DNA of 64,000 bases, from NCBI GenBank assembly GCA_934702375.1, contig CAKUYE010000001.1, positions 1-64,000 on the forward strand, given 5' to 3'. Shown here one piece after another: positions 1-9,000 of this stretch; position 1 is the first letter of the stretch; each line of letters opens with the position of its first letter. This DNA is from an uncultured Bacillota bacterium (lineage in GTDB: Bacteria > Bacillota > Dehalobacteriia > UBA7702). The translations under genes were made by a program, and so were the position numbers. The notes beneath the pieces were generated by a model. That model was not told the DNA's origin and made no database searches. It saw nothing but the letters and a program-made list of their open reading frames with translations.

Positions 1-175
1 CGCTCGCTCATTTCTTCGACTCCGCAGCTTCCGCTGCAGACCCTTCATCCGCCTCACATCTCTTGATGTGAGCGATGCTTCACAAGCTCTACTGTTCAGT
101 TCCCAAAGACCGAGTGTTTCGCGCCCCTCATCGGTGGCGCTTTAATAATATAACACTTTCCTAGAGCGTTGTCAA
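1..175 (-). promoter_or_regulatory. rRNA operon promoter and 5' leader (16S gene off the left edge)
   Basis: Read on the minus strand there is a TTGACA box (170-175), a 17-base spacer and TATATT (147-152), an almost perfect sigma-A promoter. Downstream, toward base 1, the leader has a boxA-like antitermination stretch (GGTCTTTGGGAACTGAACA type, 92-112), familiar from leaders ahead of 16S rRNA in Bacillota. Short hairpins lie at 121-140, 53-72 (8-bp stem, TCTT loop) and 24-37. No rRNA sequence itself is in the window, so the identity is inferred from the leader. Confidence 0.8.
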
Positions 176-363
176 CACTTTTTTGGGGATTTTTTCAAAA
201 AAATCTCATTTTTTCAGAAATTCCCATAAGAAAGCCTTAAAACGCCTGATAGAAGCTGTAATCGGTTTTTTGCATGAATCTCAGATTTTTTCATTCTCTT
301 CACACAAAATCATGAAACTCCTCGTTTTTCTTTTTTTACCGACAAACAAAAAAGACTTTTTCA

Positions 364-555
364 TTAATAAACCGGATCTTGCGGAATAACAATGGCCGCA
401 ATAATATAAGCAATGATCCCACTGCCGCCAACGGCACAAAACAAAATCCATCCCAAACGTATAAAGGTGGGGTCTACATCAAAATACTCTGCGATACCTC
501 CGCAGACACCCCCGAGCATCTTATCACGATTCGATCGATATAATCTTTTTTTCAT
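364..555 (-). CDS. PspC-domain small membrane protein
   Basis: The 63-residue protein is essentially one PspC domain: a basic N-terminus, the family core DKMLGGVCGGIAEYFDVDPT, then one hydrophobic segment (about residues 33-57) and a short tail. PspC domains are found in phage-shock and envelope-stress proteins and sit in the cytoplasmic membrane. The start at 553-555 is preferred over an in-frame start 20 codons upstream because AAAGGAG (564-570) lies 8 bases before it. It is the last gene before the divergent-looking gap that holds the rRNA promoter. Its exact role here is not known. Confidence 0.85.
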   Translation of the reverse strand: MKKRLYRSNRDKMLGGVCGGIAEYFDVDPTFIRLGWILFCAVGGSGIIAYIIAAIVIPQDPVY

Positions 556-572
556 TCTTTCAACTCCTTTGC

Positions 573-1045
573 TCAATAGGTGATAGGGGTACGAAGCAAA
601 AAACTCAATAAACAATCTAAGAGAAATAATGCTATAAGAATACTGCTAACCCCCAGAATCATGTATGGATTCCATTTTTGATAGTTTTGATTTGATATAG
701 GCTCCAAAACATAGAGAAAAACCGTTTCCAGGACAGCAAAGCTTACTACGCTGCGAAAACAGACGATGCCATTCAGGTTCAGAAACAAACCACGATAATC
801 CCACAAGCGCAAACCAAAATAATGGATGCCCACATATCCAATTACATATTCAACGATTCCGGTTAATGCCACGCACAAAAAGAACAATTTCATCGGATGC
901 GATTTTAACGGCTTCAGTCCATAAATCACCAAAGTACCAATACCGTAAATCGGTAGCCATGGCCCATAAAGGATACCCCGATTTCTCAACATCCCTTCGG
1001 TAAACCAGTAAAAAACCTCTTCGTAGAGCCAACCGGCCAGGCAAC
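573..1045 (-). pseudogene. 5'-truncated CmpB-type putative ABC transporter permease (DUF1113/PF06541-like)
   Basis: The readable frame continues upstream of the first ATG (990-992) through GWLYEEVFYWFTEG, a stretch that matches the conserved N-terminal part of the CmpB-like integral membrane family, and then runs without a start codon into the tail of the response-regulator gene at about 1045-1055. Four to five hydrophobic segments follow, ending in a basic tail. The start and first membrane segment are therefore missing. It could still be expressed from the ATG at 992 as a 139-residue protein, but the family normally has the lost part. The break coincides with the loss of the end of the neighbouring gene, so one deletion probably removed both. 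Confidence 0.7.
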
Positions 1046-1599
1046 CTAGGTTAGAAAATTCACGCCGATCTCGCTTTTGAACAGTTGACTGATATACTGG
1101 CCATTTAAATGAAATTCCTCAGACAGCACATGCAAACTGATATCCTCTCCAAGATGACTTTGCAGATACCGTGTAATTGCATGTATCGGACGTTCGTCGC
1201 TGGACTCCACTTCACGATCTGTACTGTGCTCAAATAGAGAAATTTTCAAGTTATCAATACATGAGCCAAATTCCTCATAATTTACCGGTTTTAAAATATA
1301 ATCTGTGATCTTTAAACGCAAAGCTTCCCTGCAATAAGAAAAGTCATCGTACCCGGATACAATCACAAAGGCAACATCCGAATGCTTCATACGGCTAACC
1401 TGAATCACCTTCAAACCGTTCATGATCGGAATATTGATATCCATAATCACCACGTCCGGGCATAACGCATCAATTTGGGCAAGGGCCTCCATGCCATCGG
1501 CAGCTTCGCCCACAACCTCGCAATCATGTGCTTCCCAATCAAAAAGACGTTTAAACCCCTCGCGAATAATGATTTCATCATCATTATGCATATTTTCAC
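1046..1599 (-). pseudogene. Broken YesN/AraC-type response regulator
   Basis: The frame holds a receiver domain (DDE acidic pocket, VVIMDINIP with the phosphoacceptor Asp, and a KP motif) and the first part of an AraC-type helix-turn-helix (HVLSEEFHLNGQYISQLFKSE). It stops at TAG just after this, where the family would continue through the second helix pair for some 40 more residues. At the 5' end the usual start (GTG AAA ATA TGC ATA, 1599 downward) is one base out of frame with the rest, because the ATAATGATGATG stretch lacks one base. No histidine kinase partner is present. It follows the ABC permease stop directly. Both ends being damaged makes this a pseudogene. Confidence 0.75.
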
Positions 1600-1600
1600 A

Positions 1601-3196
1601 TCAAACGGATTGGAATATCGCAGTACCTTTCTTCATTAACCATCGAATCAAAAGTCCAACCAAAGCCCCGGTAAGAATTAAAAATCCACACATATAGAAC
1701 GCAGCCGGAAACTGATTTTTAAAAAAATAGTAACCCAGCATAAAAATCAATCCGTATGCCCAACCACCAAGGATCACAAGCATGGGCGGAAGACTTTGTT
1801 TTAGTGGTGCAATTTCACTGGTCAATGTGAAATTCGGATTTTTCAAATTCAAAAATAAGCCAAATGACGTCAATAAAACAGCATACAACTGAGGAATCAG
1901 CAAAAGAAAAATACCGAAATAAAACTCAAAACCAAATACGAACCAAGCGCAAACCGAACAAACAAACACGGGAATATTCGTCAAAATCAACTGCATCATC
2001 ATCTTCGATTTCAATACCTGCCACGGAGAAACCGGTAAGGATTGTAAAATCCAAAGATTCTTGCCCTCCAAAGAAATGGAAGGTGCTGTCATATCATTCA
2101 TTGTAGCAAGCATACAAACACCACCGGTTACCAGCACCGCAACAACATCGGCAGACGGAAAGATCCGAAGTAAAAGCTCCGAAACAAAACCCCCTTTAAC
2201 AATCAGCAACACCGCCGCAATAAGCATCACAAGAGTACCCAGTCCACAATTTAACATATAATTTGCACTGGAAGTAAAGCGTCCGAACTCTTTTTCCAAT
2301 AAGGCGAGAAAAACACTTTTCTGTCGAAGATTCCCTTCTCGATGCCGAAACGATCCGACTTTACCGGAAGCAGTAGCAATGCCAAGAAAACTTCGAGATA
2401 GCAGCAGCCAAGTAAGGCTCAGGCAAACACCTACCGCAAAAATGCCTAGCAACGCCGCAACCGGATCGCCTTCACCTACGCGATCAAACAAATAAAGAAC
2501 ATACGCCGAGCCTTTGACCTTGGCGCCGTAAACAGCAGCGTGTGCCATGAAATATACAAATATATTTTTCGCCCGCACACAAAAATAATAGTAAGCCCCA
2601 ATGAAAAGCAGGGAAATCACAACCGCAAAAAAGCTTTTACGTTTCAGTTTTAAGCTGATTTTTGCCACAACAAAACCCAGCAAACAAGAGAGAATCAACA
2701 CTATGGCAGAGATCAGCGTCAGCAAAAGTACGGCGCCTAATACCACACCAAGACTTGGACCTTCCGTAAGTAAATACACGATCACCGCAGGGATAAACAC
2801 CACTGCCGCATACATTGTTCCCATCAAATAAACAGTGACCAATCGGGAGGCGATTATGGTTTTCACCGGGATGGGTAAGGAAAGCAGCAGATCATTATCT
2901 TTTGCCAGATACAACCCGGAATAGGTATTAAAAATACTGCCAAAAGCGCCGAGAAAAATAGCGCACATTGCCATGATCAGATAGAACATCCAACCCATAT
3001 CTACCGCAACCAAAGGTTTGCAAAGAGCTACCGACAAACCCGCGAATATTCCGCCTAACACACCAACCATGAGAAACACAAACAGGATAATAAAGCAAGT
3101 GGTAGAGACCGCAGAACGCGATTTGTTCTTCTTTGCATTATAAAAATAGCTTTTAAATATTTCCAGGAATTGTTTACGAATTAATAGCTTCAACAT
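1601..3196 (-). CDS. ABC transporter permease, multi-spanning (putative ABC exporter family)
   Basis: The 531-residue protein has about twelve hydrophobic segments in two similar halves separated by a hydrophilic stretch (roughly residues 270-300), the layout of permeases that pair with a single ATPase for drug, bacitracin or peptide export. Its start overlaps the end of the ATPase gene by 7 bases, so the two are translationally coupled and surely form one transporter. Basic residues precede the first segment. The substrate cannot be read from sequence. The C-terminal end looks intact, and the broken response regulator begins right after the stop. Confidence 0.8.
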   Translation of the reverse strand: MLKLLIRKQFLEIFKSYFYNAKKNKSRSAVSTTCFIILFVFLMVGVLGGIFAGLSVALCKPLVAVDMGWMFYLIMAMCAIFLGAFGSIFNTYSGLYLAKDNDLLLSLPIPVKTIIASRLVTVYLMGTMYAAVVFIPAVIVYLLTEGPSLGVVLGAVLLLTLISAIVLILSCLLGFVVAKISLKLKRKSFFAVVISLLFIGAYYYFCVRAKNIFVYFMAHAAVYGAKVKGSAYVLYLFDRVGEGDPVAALLGIFAVGVCLSLTWLLLSRSFLGIATASGKVGSFRHREGNLRQKSVFLALLEKEFGRFTSSANYMLNCGLGTLVMLIAAVLLIVKGGFVSELLLRIFPSADVVAVLVTGGVCMLATMNDMTAPSISLEGKNLWILQSLPVSPWQVLKSKMMMQLILTNIPVFVCSVCAWFVFGFEFYFGIFLLLIPQLYAVLLTSFGLFLNLKNPNFTLTSEIAPLKQSLPPMLVILGGWAYGLIFMLGYYFFKNQFPAAFYMCGFLILTGALVGLLIRWLMKKGTAIFQSV

Positions 3197-3903
3197 GACT
3201 CTCCCTCCAGTTCTAGAAAGACTTCTTCAAGGGAATCATCTCCTCGGATGTCTTCCATAGATCCGGACCGTATCAATTTTCCGTTTTTAATAATGGCGAT
3301 TTTATCACAAAGCTTTTCCGCGACCTCCAAAACATGGGTGGAAAAAAAGATGGCGCCGCCACTACGGCAAAATTCGTACATCATTTCTTTCAAAAGAAAC
3401 GATGCTTTCGGATCAAGACCGACAAAAGGTTCATCCATAATAATCAGTTTCGGTTCATGAAGCCATGCAGCAATAATCGCCAGTTTTTGCTTCATGCCAT
3501 GGGAGTATGTCGCAATCGGCTGATCAAGGCTATCCGTCAATTCAAAAAGATCACCGTATTTCTCAATACGTGCTCTGCGCTTATCAGCGGAAACATCAAA
3601 AATATCGGCAATAAAATTCAGGTACTTCATACCGGTCATATATTCATAAAGATCGGGATTATCCGGAATATAGGCAATTTGCTTTTTACAACCCAATGGA
3701 TCATCCTTAAGAGAACAACCGCAAACAGTAACATCCCCTTCATCATATTTTAAAATTCCCACCACTGCTTTTAGAGTTGTTGTTTTCCCGGCACCGTTAT
3801 GACCGATGAAGCCATAAATTTCTCCGGGTAAAATATGGATACTCAAGTCATTCACGGCAATTTTTTCACTGTATCGCTTTGTTAAATGATCTATTTTCAG
3901 CAT
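3190..3903 (-). CDS. ABC transporter ATP-binding protein
   Basis: This 237-residue ATPase has Walker A GHNGAGKTT (34-42), a signature motif in the variant form YSHGMKQK, Walker B LIIMDEP followed by a D-loop GLDP, and a switch histidine in STHVLE. It energises the permease encoded immediately downstream with a 7-base overlap. The start is supported by GGAGGAAAGGAAC just upstream. The YSHGMKQK signature places it with the CcmA/NatA-like exporters rather than importers. No transporter substrate-binding protein is nearby, which agrees with export. Confidence 0.9.
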   Translation of the reverse strand: MLKIDHLTKRYSEKIAVNDLSIHILPGEIYGFIGHNGAGKTTTLKAVVGILKYDEGDVTVCGCSLKDDPLGCKKQIAYIPDNPDLYEYMTGMKYLNFIADIFDVSADKRRARIEKYGDLFELTDSLDQPIATYSHGMKQKLAIIAAWLHEPKLIIMDEPFVGLDPKASFLLKEMMYEFCRSGGAIFFSTHVLEVAEKLCDKIAIIKNGKLIRSGSMEDIRGDDSLEEVFLELEGESC

Positions 3904-4252
3904 AGTTCCTTTCCTCCATTCGTTTTCTATAACAAAATACCATATGACGCCACGTTACATGCAATAGGTAAATCTAATTTTTTTTATCACGCCCTTCAGC
4001 CGCTAAAAAATCACACTATTCTGCGAAATAAGCCGAATGCTTCAGCATATTCACGATCAATACCATACTATCGCATCTTTTCATGATTCTATAGATATTC
4101 TACAAGAATCACCTTATTTTTATAGCCGGATTTTAAAGCCATATGTGTCATTTTTATAGTATCAACAAAAAAAGGATTTCCGAAAACTATCCGAAAATCC
4201 CTTTCCTTTTATTTCATTCCCTTATCAAAAAGAAAACACCAGGGCTAGCCCA
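3904..4252. other. Intergenic region between ABC ATPase and membrane protein
   Basis: The 349 bases hold the terminator of the upstream minus-strand gene (4167-4205) and AT-rich sequence that must contain the promoter of the ABC genes. I could not pick out a convincing pair of promoter boxes and see no coding sequence. Confidence 0.5.
4167..4205 (-). terminator. Rho-independent terminator
   Basis: On the minus strand GGATTTTCG pairs with CGGAAATCC (one U-G pair), extended by A-T pairs and followed by a run of eight T. It closes the transcript that ends with the membrane protein gene at 4253. Confidence 0.8.
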
Positions 4253-4744
4253 TCAATCCTCTTGACAAAGCTCATGATTGACCCGCTTCACAAATCGATC
4301 CGATAAAATGGCGCATCTCTCAATGTGAACTCTTTTTTTCCCAACCAACAAGGTCATAGAGTCATTTCTTTCTTTTAAATCTGTGATTTCTGAAAATTGA
4401 TATACATATTTGTGTCCGAGAAAGGTTGTGTATTCAAAAGCATCTTCCGATATCATAACAATTTGCTGATTCCGCCAACAGAGCAATGCCGCAACTCCAA
4501 CAACAAAACATATGCAGGCACAAATGGTAGAGCCGGTAGAAATATCTGAGATAAAGCCACATCCCACGATAACCGTACAGATAAACAGAACCAACGAAAG
4601 ACCAAGCAGCCAAAACGGCAAATACATATCCGCCCGAGGTTCGGTAGTTGATATTTTCTTTCCCGATATCAAACTTCCAATCTTTGCCAAAACAACTCTT
4701 CCGCCATCCTCTATTTTATCAAGGATGTCAAACAAAAAACCCAT
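4253..4744 (-). CDS. Two-span membrane protein with C-terminal PH-like region, unknown function
   Basis: About 163 residues. A short amphipathic N-terminus is followed by two membrane segments (LPFWLLGLSLVLF... and STICACICFVVGVAALL...), a WRNQQIVMISEDAFEYTTFLGHK stretch and a C-terminal soluble region of some 60 residues that resembles bacterial PH/YdbS-like folds in pattern only. The start at 4742-4744 is chosen because GGGAGG (about 4756-4761) lies 11 bases ahead; an ATG three codons upstream is nearly on top of it. The gene follows the GNAT gene by 46 bases in the same direction. I do not recognise a function. Confidence 0.55.
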   Translation of the reverse strand: MGFLFDILDKIEDGGRVVLAKIGSLISGKKISTTEPRADMYLPFWLLGLSLVLFICTVIVGCGFISDISTGSTICACICFVVGVAALLCWRNQQIVMISEDAFEYTTFLGHKYVYQFSEITDLKERNDSMTLLVGKKRVHIERCAILSDRFVKRVNHELCQED

Positions 4745-4790
4745 TACACACATTGCCTCCCTATTTACTGCTGTCAAGGTGAAAGCATCA

Positions 4791-5336
4791 TCACCATGAT
4801 TCATAATCGATATATATTATAGCAATATTATAAATAAAGAGCAATACTCTATTTCTCCATTTACAATGCAAAAACTCCGTCTTTTCGCATATAGACAAAG
4901 AAAAGGCCGCTGTCTTCCGTTTTTCCTTAAAAGCCCGGTAGCCCATCTTCTCATACAAGCGAATATTGGTCCAGCTCTTTGTGCAGGTATACAATTCTTT
5001 GGTTCGATCCGGATATTTCTTATCAACTTCCGACAAGAGCCGGCCGGCCAATCCTTGCCGGCGATACGCCGGATGTACCATCAAACGTCCCACCTCAATC
5101 ATATCCTTCAACAACCGATAGCGAATAGCCGCAATAATTTCACCGTGATCATTCACAATCTTCAAAACATCCCAGTTTTTAAAATCCGCTGCATTTTCTG
5201 ATTCGGTTTCCAGCAAGGCAGGAACATTGCGGCTGCCGATCATTTCTGCCTCGCTTTCAAAGGCAAGAAGCTGCAGCCGATACAGTTCCGGCACATCACG
5301 GATATCGCCCCGGGTAATTTCCATAGAGTCTCTCAT
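4791..5336 (-). CDS. GNAT-family N-acetyltransferase
   Basis: The 181-residue protein carries the acetyl-CoA binding core: VGRLMVHPAYRRQGLAGRLL, with the R-x-x-G-x-A loop that holds the pyrophosphate, followed by a helix and NIRLYEKMGYRAF, the usual end of motif B. The substrate is not predictable. The start at 5334-5336 is supported by GGAGAGGAGC about 4 bases before it. A hydrophobic, Ile/Tyr-rich tail of about 15 residues after the domain is odd for this family and suggests either loss of an original stop codon or a membrane-touching end. Confidence 0.8.
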   Translation of the reverse strand: MRDSMEITRGDIRDVPELYRLQLLAFESEAEMIGSRNVPALLETESENAADFKNWDVLKIVNDHGEIIAAIRYRLLKDMIEVGRLMVHPAYRRQGLAGRLLSEVDKKYPDRTKELYTCTKSWTNIRLYEKMGYRAFKEKRKTAAFSLSICEKTEFLHCKWRNRVLLFIYNIAIIYIDYESW

Positions 5337-5356
5337 AAAAGCTCCTCTCCTATCAC

Positions 5357-5392
5357 AGAAAAGGGCAATCCCCATAGTGAAAGGGATTGCCC
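5357..5392 (-). terminator. Terminator of lysS
   Basis: A perfect 10-bp stem, GGGCAATCCC with GGGATTGCCC, encloses a 10-base loop and is followed by TTTT on the minus strand, 17 bases after the lysS stop. Confidence 0.85.
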
Positions 5393-5408
5393 AAAGAATC
5401 AAAAGATT

Positions 5409-7343
5409 TTAATATAATTTTGCTCCGGCAGGAATGTGGTCATCCACCATCAACAAGTGAAGCTTTTCTGCCCCTTCTTCCGTATGGGTAGCAGAAAGCA
5501 GCATTCCACAGGAATCAATACCCATCATAGCTCTTGGCGGCAGGTTCGTAATCGCAATCAAGGTTTTTCCAACCAGCTCTTCCGGTTCATAATAAGCATG
5601 AATGCCGCTTAAAATAGTGCGGTCCTCACCGGTACCGTCATCCAAAGTAAACTGCAGCAGTTTTTTGGACTTTTTCACGGCTTCGCAGGCTTTTACCTTC
5701 ACTGCACGGAAATCACTCTTGCTAAAGGTCTCAAAATCGACGAAGTCCTTAAATAAAGGCTCAATCTCCACTTTGGAGAAATCGATCACTTCTTTTTCTG
5801 CGGACTGCTGGCAGCATTCCTTCGCCGCAGCCTTTTTCCCCGCTTCACCGCCCAAGGGTTTCATGGTGGGGAAAAGCAATACGTCACGAATGGAGGCACT
5901 ATCGGTAAAGAGCATTACCATGCGGTCAATACCGATACCGATACCACCGGTAGGCGCAAGACCATATTCCATCGCCGTTAAATAATCCTCATCAAGAGGG
6001 TTGGCTTCTTCATCGCCATTCTGGCGCATTTCCATCTGACGTTCAAAACGCTCTCTCTGGTCGAGAGGGTCGTTCAATTCGGAAAAGGCATTGCAAAGCT
6101 CCCGTCCTAAAACGAAGCCTTCAAAGCGATAGGTAAAATTAGGGTCCGGCATCTTTTTCGCCAAAGGCGAAATCTCAATGGGATAATCGGTAATCGCCGT
6201 AGGTTGAATCAAATTTTCTTCTACCGTAACATCAAAAAGCGCATTCAAAATATAGCCCTTGGTGGATACATTATTATCTTCCAGGTCAATACCCTTTTCT
6301 TTTACGGCAGCCAGCATATCTTCAGCAGTTTCGTAATCATAGTAATCAATGCCGCTGTATTTTTTTACCGCTTCCACCATAGTCATGCGTTCAAAGTGGG
6401 AGAAATCGAGTTCAACCCCCTGACAAACACAGGTTTCGGTGCCGTTTACCGCAAGACAAACATTCTTCAACAAGTTTTCGGCCAAGCTGATCATGCCTTC
6501 ATAATCGGAAAATGCTTCGTACAGTTCCAGCAAAGTAAATTCCGGATTATGACGAACATCAATCCCTTCATTACGAAAAACACGGCCGATTTCATACACT
6601 TTTTCCAAACCGCCAACGATAAGACGTTTCAAATGCAATTCCAACGCAATACGGCAATACATCGTCATATCGAGGGCATTGTGGTGGGTAATAAAGGGTC
6701 GGGCAGCAGCACCGCCGGCCAAGGTATGGAGAACCGGCGTTTCCACTTCCATATAGCCATGGCTATCCAGATAATTACGAATGGCGCTGATAATCTTGGA
6801 GCGCTTAATGAAAACATCTTTCACATCAGCATTCATAATGAGATCCACATATCTCTGACGATAACGAATCTCGGTGTCGGTAAGACCATGGAATTTTTCG
6901 GGAAGAGGCCGCAAGCTCTTGGAAAGGATTTCCCATTCCTCTACGCGAACAGAAATCTGCCCCCGCTGCGTACGAAAAACTTCCCCGGAAATGCCGATGA
7001 TATCGCCGATATCCAATAACTTTTTCCGTTTAAAATTTTCTTCACCCAGAACGTCAATTTTGAAGAAAAGCTGGATGCGGCCTTTCAAGTCCATCAATTC
7101 CATAAAGGAAACTTTTCCCTGTCCGCGAATAGCCATAAGGCGACCGGCAAGAGAAACTTTCTTTCCTTCCATTTCTTCAAAATGCTCTGTAATATCTGTG
7201 GAATAGTTCGTTCGTTCAAAATGATGGCCAAAGGGGTCATACCCCTGGCTGCGAAACTCTTCCATTTTTTCACGACGCACCAGCATCTGGTCGTTTAATC
7301 CGACTTCCTGGCCGCCCTTTTCATTCTTTTCCTTTTCAGACAT
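5409..7343 (-). CDS. lysS: Lysyl-tRNA synthetase (class II) with C-terminal EMAP/Trbp111-like tRNA-binding domain
   Basis: Residues 1 to about 500 are a complete class II LysRS: an OB-fold anticodon domain (VSLAGRLMAIRGQGKVSF), motif 2 around GRVFRNEGIDVRHNPEFT and motif 3 GIGIGIDRMVMLF. After a linker (GGEAGKKAAAKEC...) residues 519-644 form a second, unrelated OB-fold with the features of the Trbp111/MetG C-terminal domain (DFRAVKVKACEAVKKSKKLL, NLPPRAMMGIDSCGM). That domain normally sits on methionyl-tRNA synthetase or stands alone and binds tRNA without regard to sequence. A standard bacterial LysRS has about 490-500 residues, so this is a fusion. It follows greA by 9 bases. Confidence 0.95.
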   Translation of the reverse strand: MSEKEKNEKGGQEVGLNDQMLVRREKMEEFRSQGYDPFGHHFERTNYSTDITEHFEEMEGKKVSLAGRLMAIRGQGKVSFMELMDLKGRIQLFFKIDVLGEENFKRKKLLDIGDIIGISGEVFRTQRGQISVRVEEWEILSKSLRPLPEKFHGLTDTEIRYRQRYVDLIMNADVKDVFIKRSKIISAIRNYLDSHGYMEVETPVLHTLAGGAAARPFITHHNALDMTMYCRIALELHLKRLIVGGLEKVYEIGRVFRNEGIDVRHNPEFTLLELYEAFSDYEGMISLAENLLKNVCLAVNGTETCVCQGVELDFSHFERMTMVEAVKKYSGIDYYDYETAEDMLAAVKEKGIDLEDNNVSTKGYILNALFDVTVEENLIQPTAITDYPIEISPLAKKMPDPNFTYRFEGFVLGRELCNAFSELNDPLDQRERFERQMEMRQNGDEEANPLDEDYLTAMEYGLAPTGGIGIGIDRMVMLFTDSASIRDVLLFPTMKPLGGEAGKKAAAKECCQQSAEKEVIDFSKVEIEPLFKDFVDFETFSKSDFRAVKVKACEAVKKSKKLLQFTLDDGTGEDRTILSGIHAYYEPEELVGKTLIAITNLPPRAMMGIDSCGMLLSATHTEEGAEKLHLLMVDDHIPAGAKLY

Positions 7344-7352
7344 AAAAGTTCC

Positions 7353-7832
7353 TCACTTTTTAATATCTTTGATCTTATACTGGATCACACCGGCAGGGGC
7401 TTCCACATTTACTACCGTACCGATGGTTTTCCCTAAAATCGCACTGCCTACAGGGGATTCATTGGAAATTTTAAATTCTGTGGGATCGGCCTCCATGGAG
7501 CCAACGAGGGTGTATGTCATTGTTTCGCCATATTCCACATCTTCCAATTCCACGGTGCAACCCATGGAAACCTTTTTTGTACCGGTGTTTTCTTCTTCAA
7601 TGATCTTGGCATGTGCCAGTTTATTTTCCAATTCAACGATGCTGCCTTCAATAAAGGCCTGTTCGTTTTTGGCGTCATCATATTCGGAGTTTTCCGAAAT
7701 ATCCCCAAAATCAATGGCCTGTTTGATACGGGCGGCAACTTCTTTACGACGAACCGTTTTCAGGTTTTCCAGTTTTTCTTCCAGCTTTTTTAATCCTTCT
7801 GCTGTTAACAGAACTTCTTGTTCTTCGCTCAT
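7353..7832 (-). CDS. greA: Transcription elongation factor GreA
   Basis: The 159-residue protein has the two parts of GreA: an N-terminal coiled coil (about 8-75) whose tip carries the acidic pair in DFGDISENSEYDDAKNEQ, which enters the RNA polymerase secondary channel and promotes cleavage of backtracked RNA, and a C-terminal FKBP-like globular domain ending in VNVEAPAGVIQYKI. Length and motifs are standard. It lies 9 bases before lysS in a greA-lysS arrangement common in Bacillota. A start site AAAGGAGTAG lies just ahead. Confidence 0.96.
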   Translation of the reverse strand: MSEEQEVLLTAEGLKKLEEKLENLKTVRRKEVAARIKQAIDFGDISENSEYDDAKNEQAFIEGSIVELENKLAHAKIIEEENTGTKKVSMGCTVELEDVEYGETMTYTLVGSMEADPTEFKISNESPVGSAILGKTIGTVVNVEAPAGVIQYKIKDIKK

Positions 7833-8010
7833 AATCTACTCCTTTGGCTAGGACCGTAATCAACATAGAAAAAGATAGTTTTATCGTTTGCCGACAAAAC
7901 CATCAATTCAGTCATTTTTATTATTATATTTCCACAAAGAGGAAAAGTCAAGGTTTCACCCTTCAATAATACAAAAATATCTCAAATCTTGCAAAATGAC
8001 ACAAGATTTT

Positions 8011-9000
8011 TTACCTTTCCACGCTATCATGATTCTTTTCTGCCCAAGACCGAAGAAAAGCTTCGATCTCTGATATTTCTGTCATTCGGTTCAATGCATT
8101 GCGAGTCGCAGCGGCATCTCGCCGCCCCCGAACATACCAACCGAGAAATTTACGCATAAAACGGATTCCCATCCATTCTCCGTAAAGCTTTGCGCTTTCC
8201 CTTAATTGGGCAATGGCAATATCAACAACCTCCTCCACGGTAGGTTCCTGTTGCGGCAGGCCTTTTAGAGCTGCTTTGATATTCCGTACCAACCAGGGAT
8301 TTCCCTCCATCCCCCGGGCGATCATCACACCGTCACAACCGGTGGCATCCACCATGGCAAGGGCATCGGCAGCGGAAAAAATATCACCGTTACCAATTAC
8401 AGGAATCGTCAACGCTGTTTTAACCTTCGCAATAAAATCCCAATCGGCTTCACCGCTGTAATATTGGGCACGGTCCCGGCCATGAACCGTTACCGCAGAA
8501 GCCCCGGCGGCTTCCATTCGTTTTGCCAGTTCAAACCCTTCCATTCCGCCATCAAAACCACGGCGCAATTTCACGGTGATAGGAACCGACACTGCTTTTT
8601 TCATTGCCAGAAGGATTTCTTCTGCCAGCCGAGGGTTTTTCAGCAATGCAGAGCCTTCGCCGTTGTTTACCACCTTCGGAACGGGACAACCCATATTTAC
8701 ATCGATGACTTTAGCCCCATGAGCTTCGGCATACCGGGCAGCTTCTGCCATCTCTCCGGGATTTGCACCAAAAAGCTGAACACCGCATCGATCCTCCTCG
8801 CCGGAAATATCCAAGAGGGTTTGAGTCTTTTTATTCCGATAAACCAGAGCCTTGGCGCAGACCATCTCCGTAAAGCAATAATCAATCCCCATGTCCATAA
8901 GGATCCGCCGATAGACCTTATCGGTGACCCCGGCCATCGGCGCTGCGATCACAGGAAAACCATCTCCGGAAAAATAGCATAACTCACTTGTTTTTTTCAT
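8011..9000 (-). CDS. dusB: tRNA-dihydrouridine synthase DusB family
   Basis: This 329-residue flavoenzyme reduces uridines in the D-loop of tRNA using FMN and NADPH. The sequence shows a TIM-barrel start PVIAAPMAGVTD, the catalytic-loop motif DVNMGCPVPKV with the active-site Cys, KLRRGF, and the phosphate-binding end VIGNGDIF plus DGVMIARG. A C-terminal helical domain completes it. It overlaps the coaX stop by 17 bases, so translation is coupled. The position between coaX and greA is typical for the class. Confidence 0.95.
   Translation of the reverse strand: MKKTSELCYFSGDGFPVIAAPMAGVTDKVYRRILMDMGIDYCFTEMVCAKALVYRNKKTQTLLDISGEEDRCGVQLFGANPGEMAEAARYAEAHGAKVIDVNMGCPVPKVVNNGEGSALLKNPRLAEEILLAMKKAVSVPITVKLRRGFDGGMEGFELAKRMEAAGASAVTVHGRDRAQYYSGEADWDFIAKVKTALTIPVIGNGDIFSAADALAMVDATGCDGVMIARGMEGNPWLVRNIKAALKGLPQQEPTVEEVVDIAIAQLRESAKLYGEWMGIRFMRKFLGWYVRGRRDAAATRNALNRMTEISEIEAFLRSWAEKNHDSVER

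Noticed and set aside
183..389. Short plus-strand frame rich in Lys, Phe and Ser
   Set aside because: It begins at a TTG without a ribosome site, overlaps the end of the pspC gene on the other strand and has the composition of AT-rich spacer.
850..1044. 64-codon minus-strand frame at the start of the broken CmpB-like gene
   Set aside because: It is out of frame with the recognisable membrane protein, which reads through the same bases with conserved residues.
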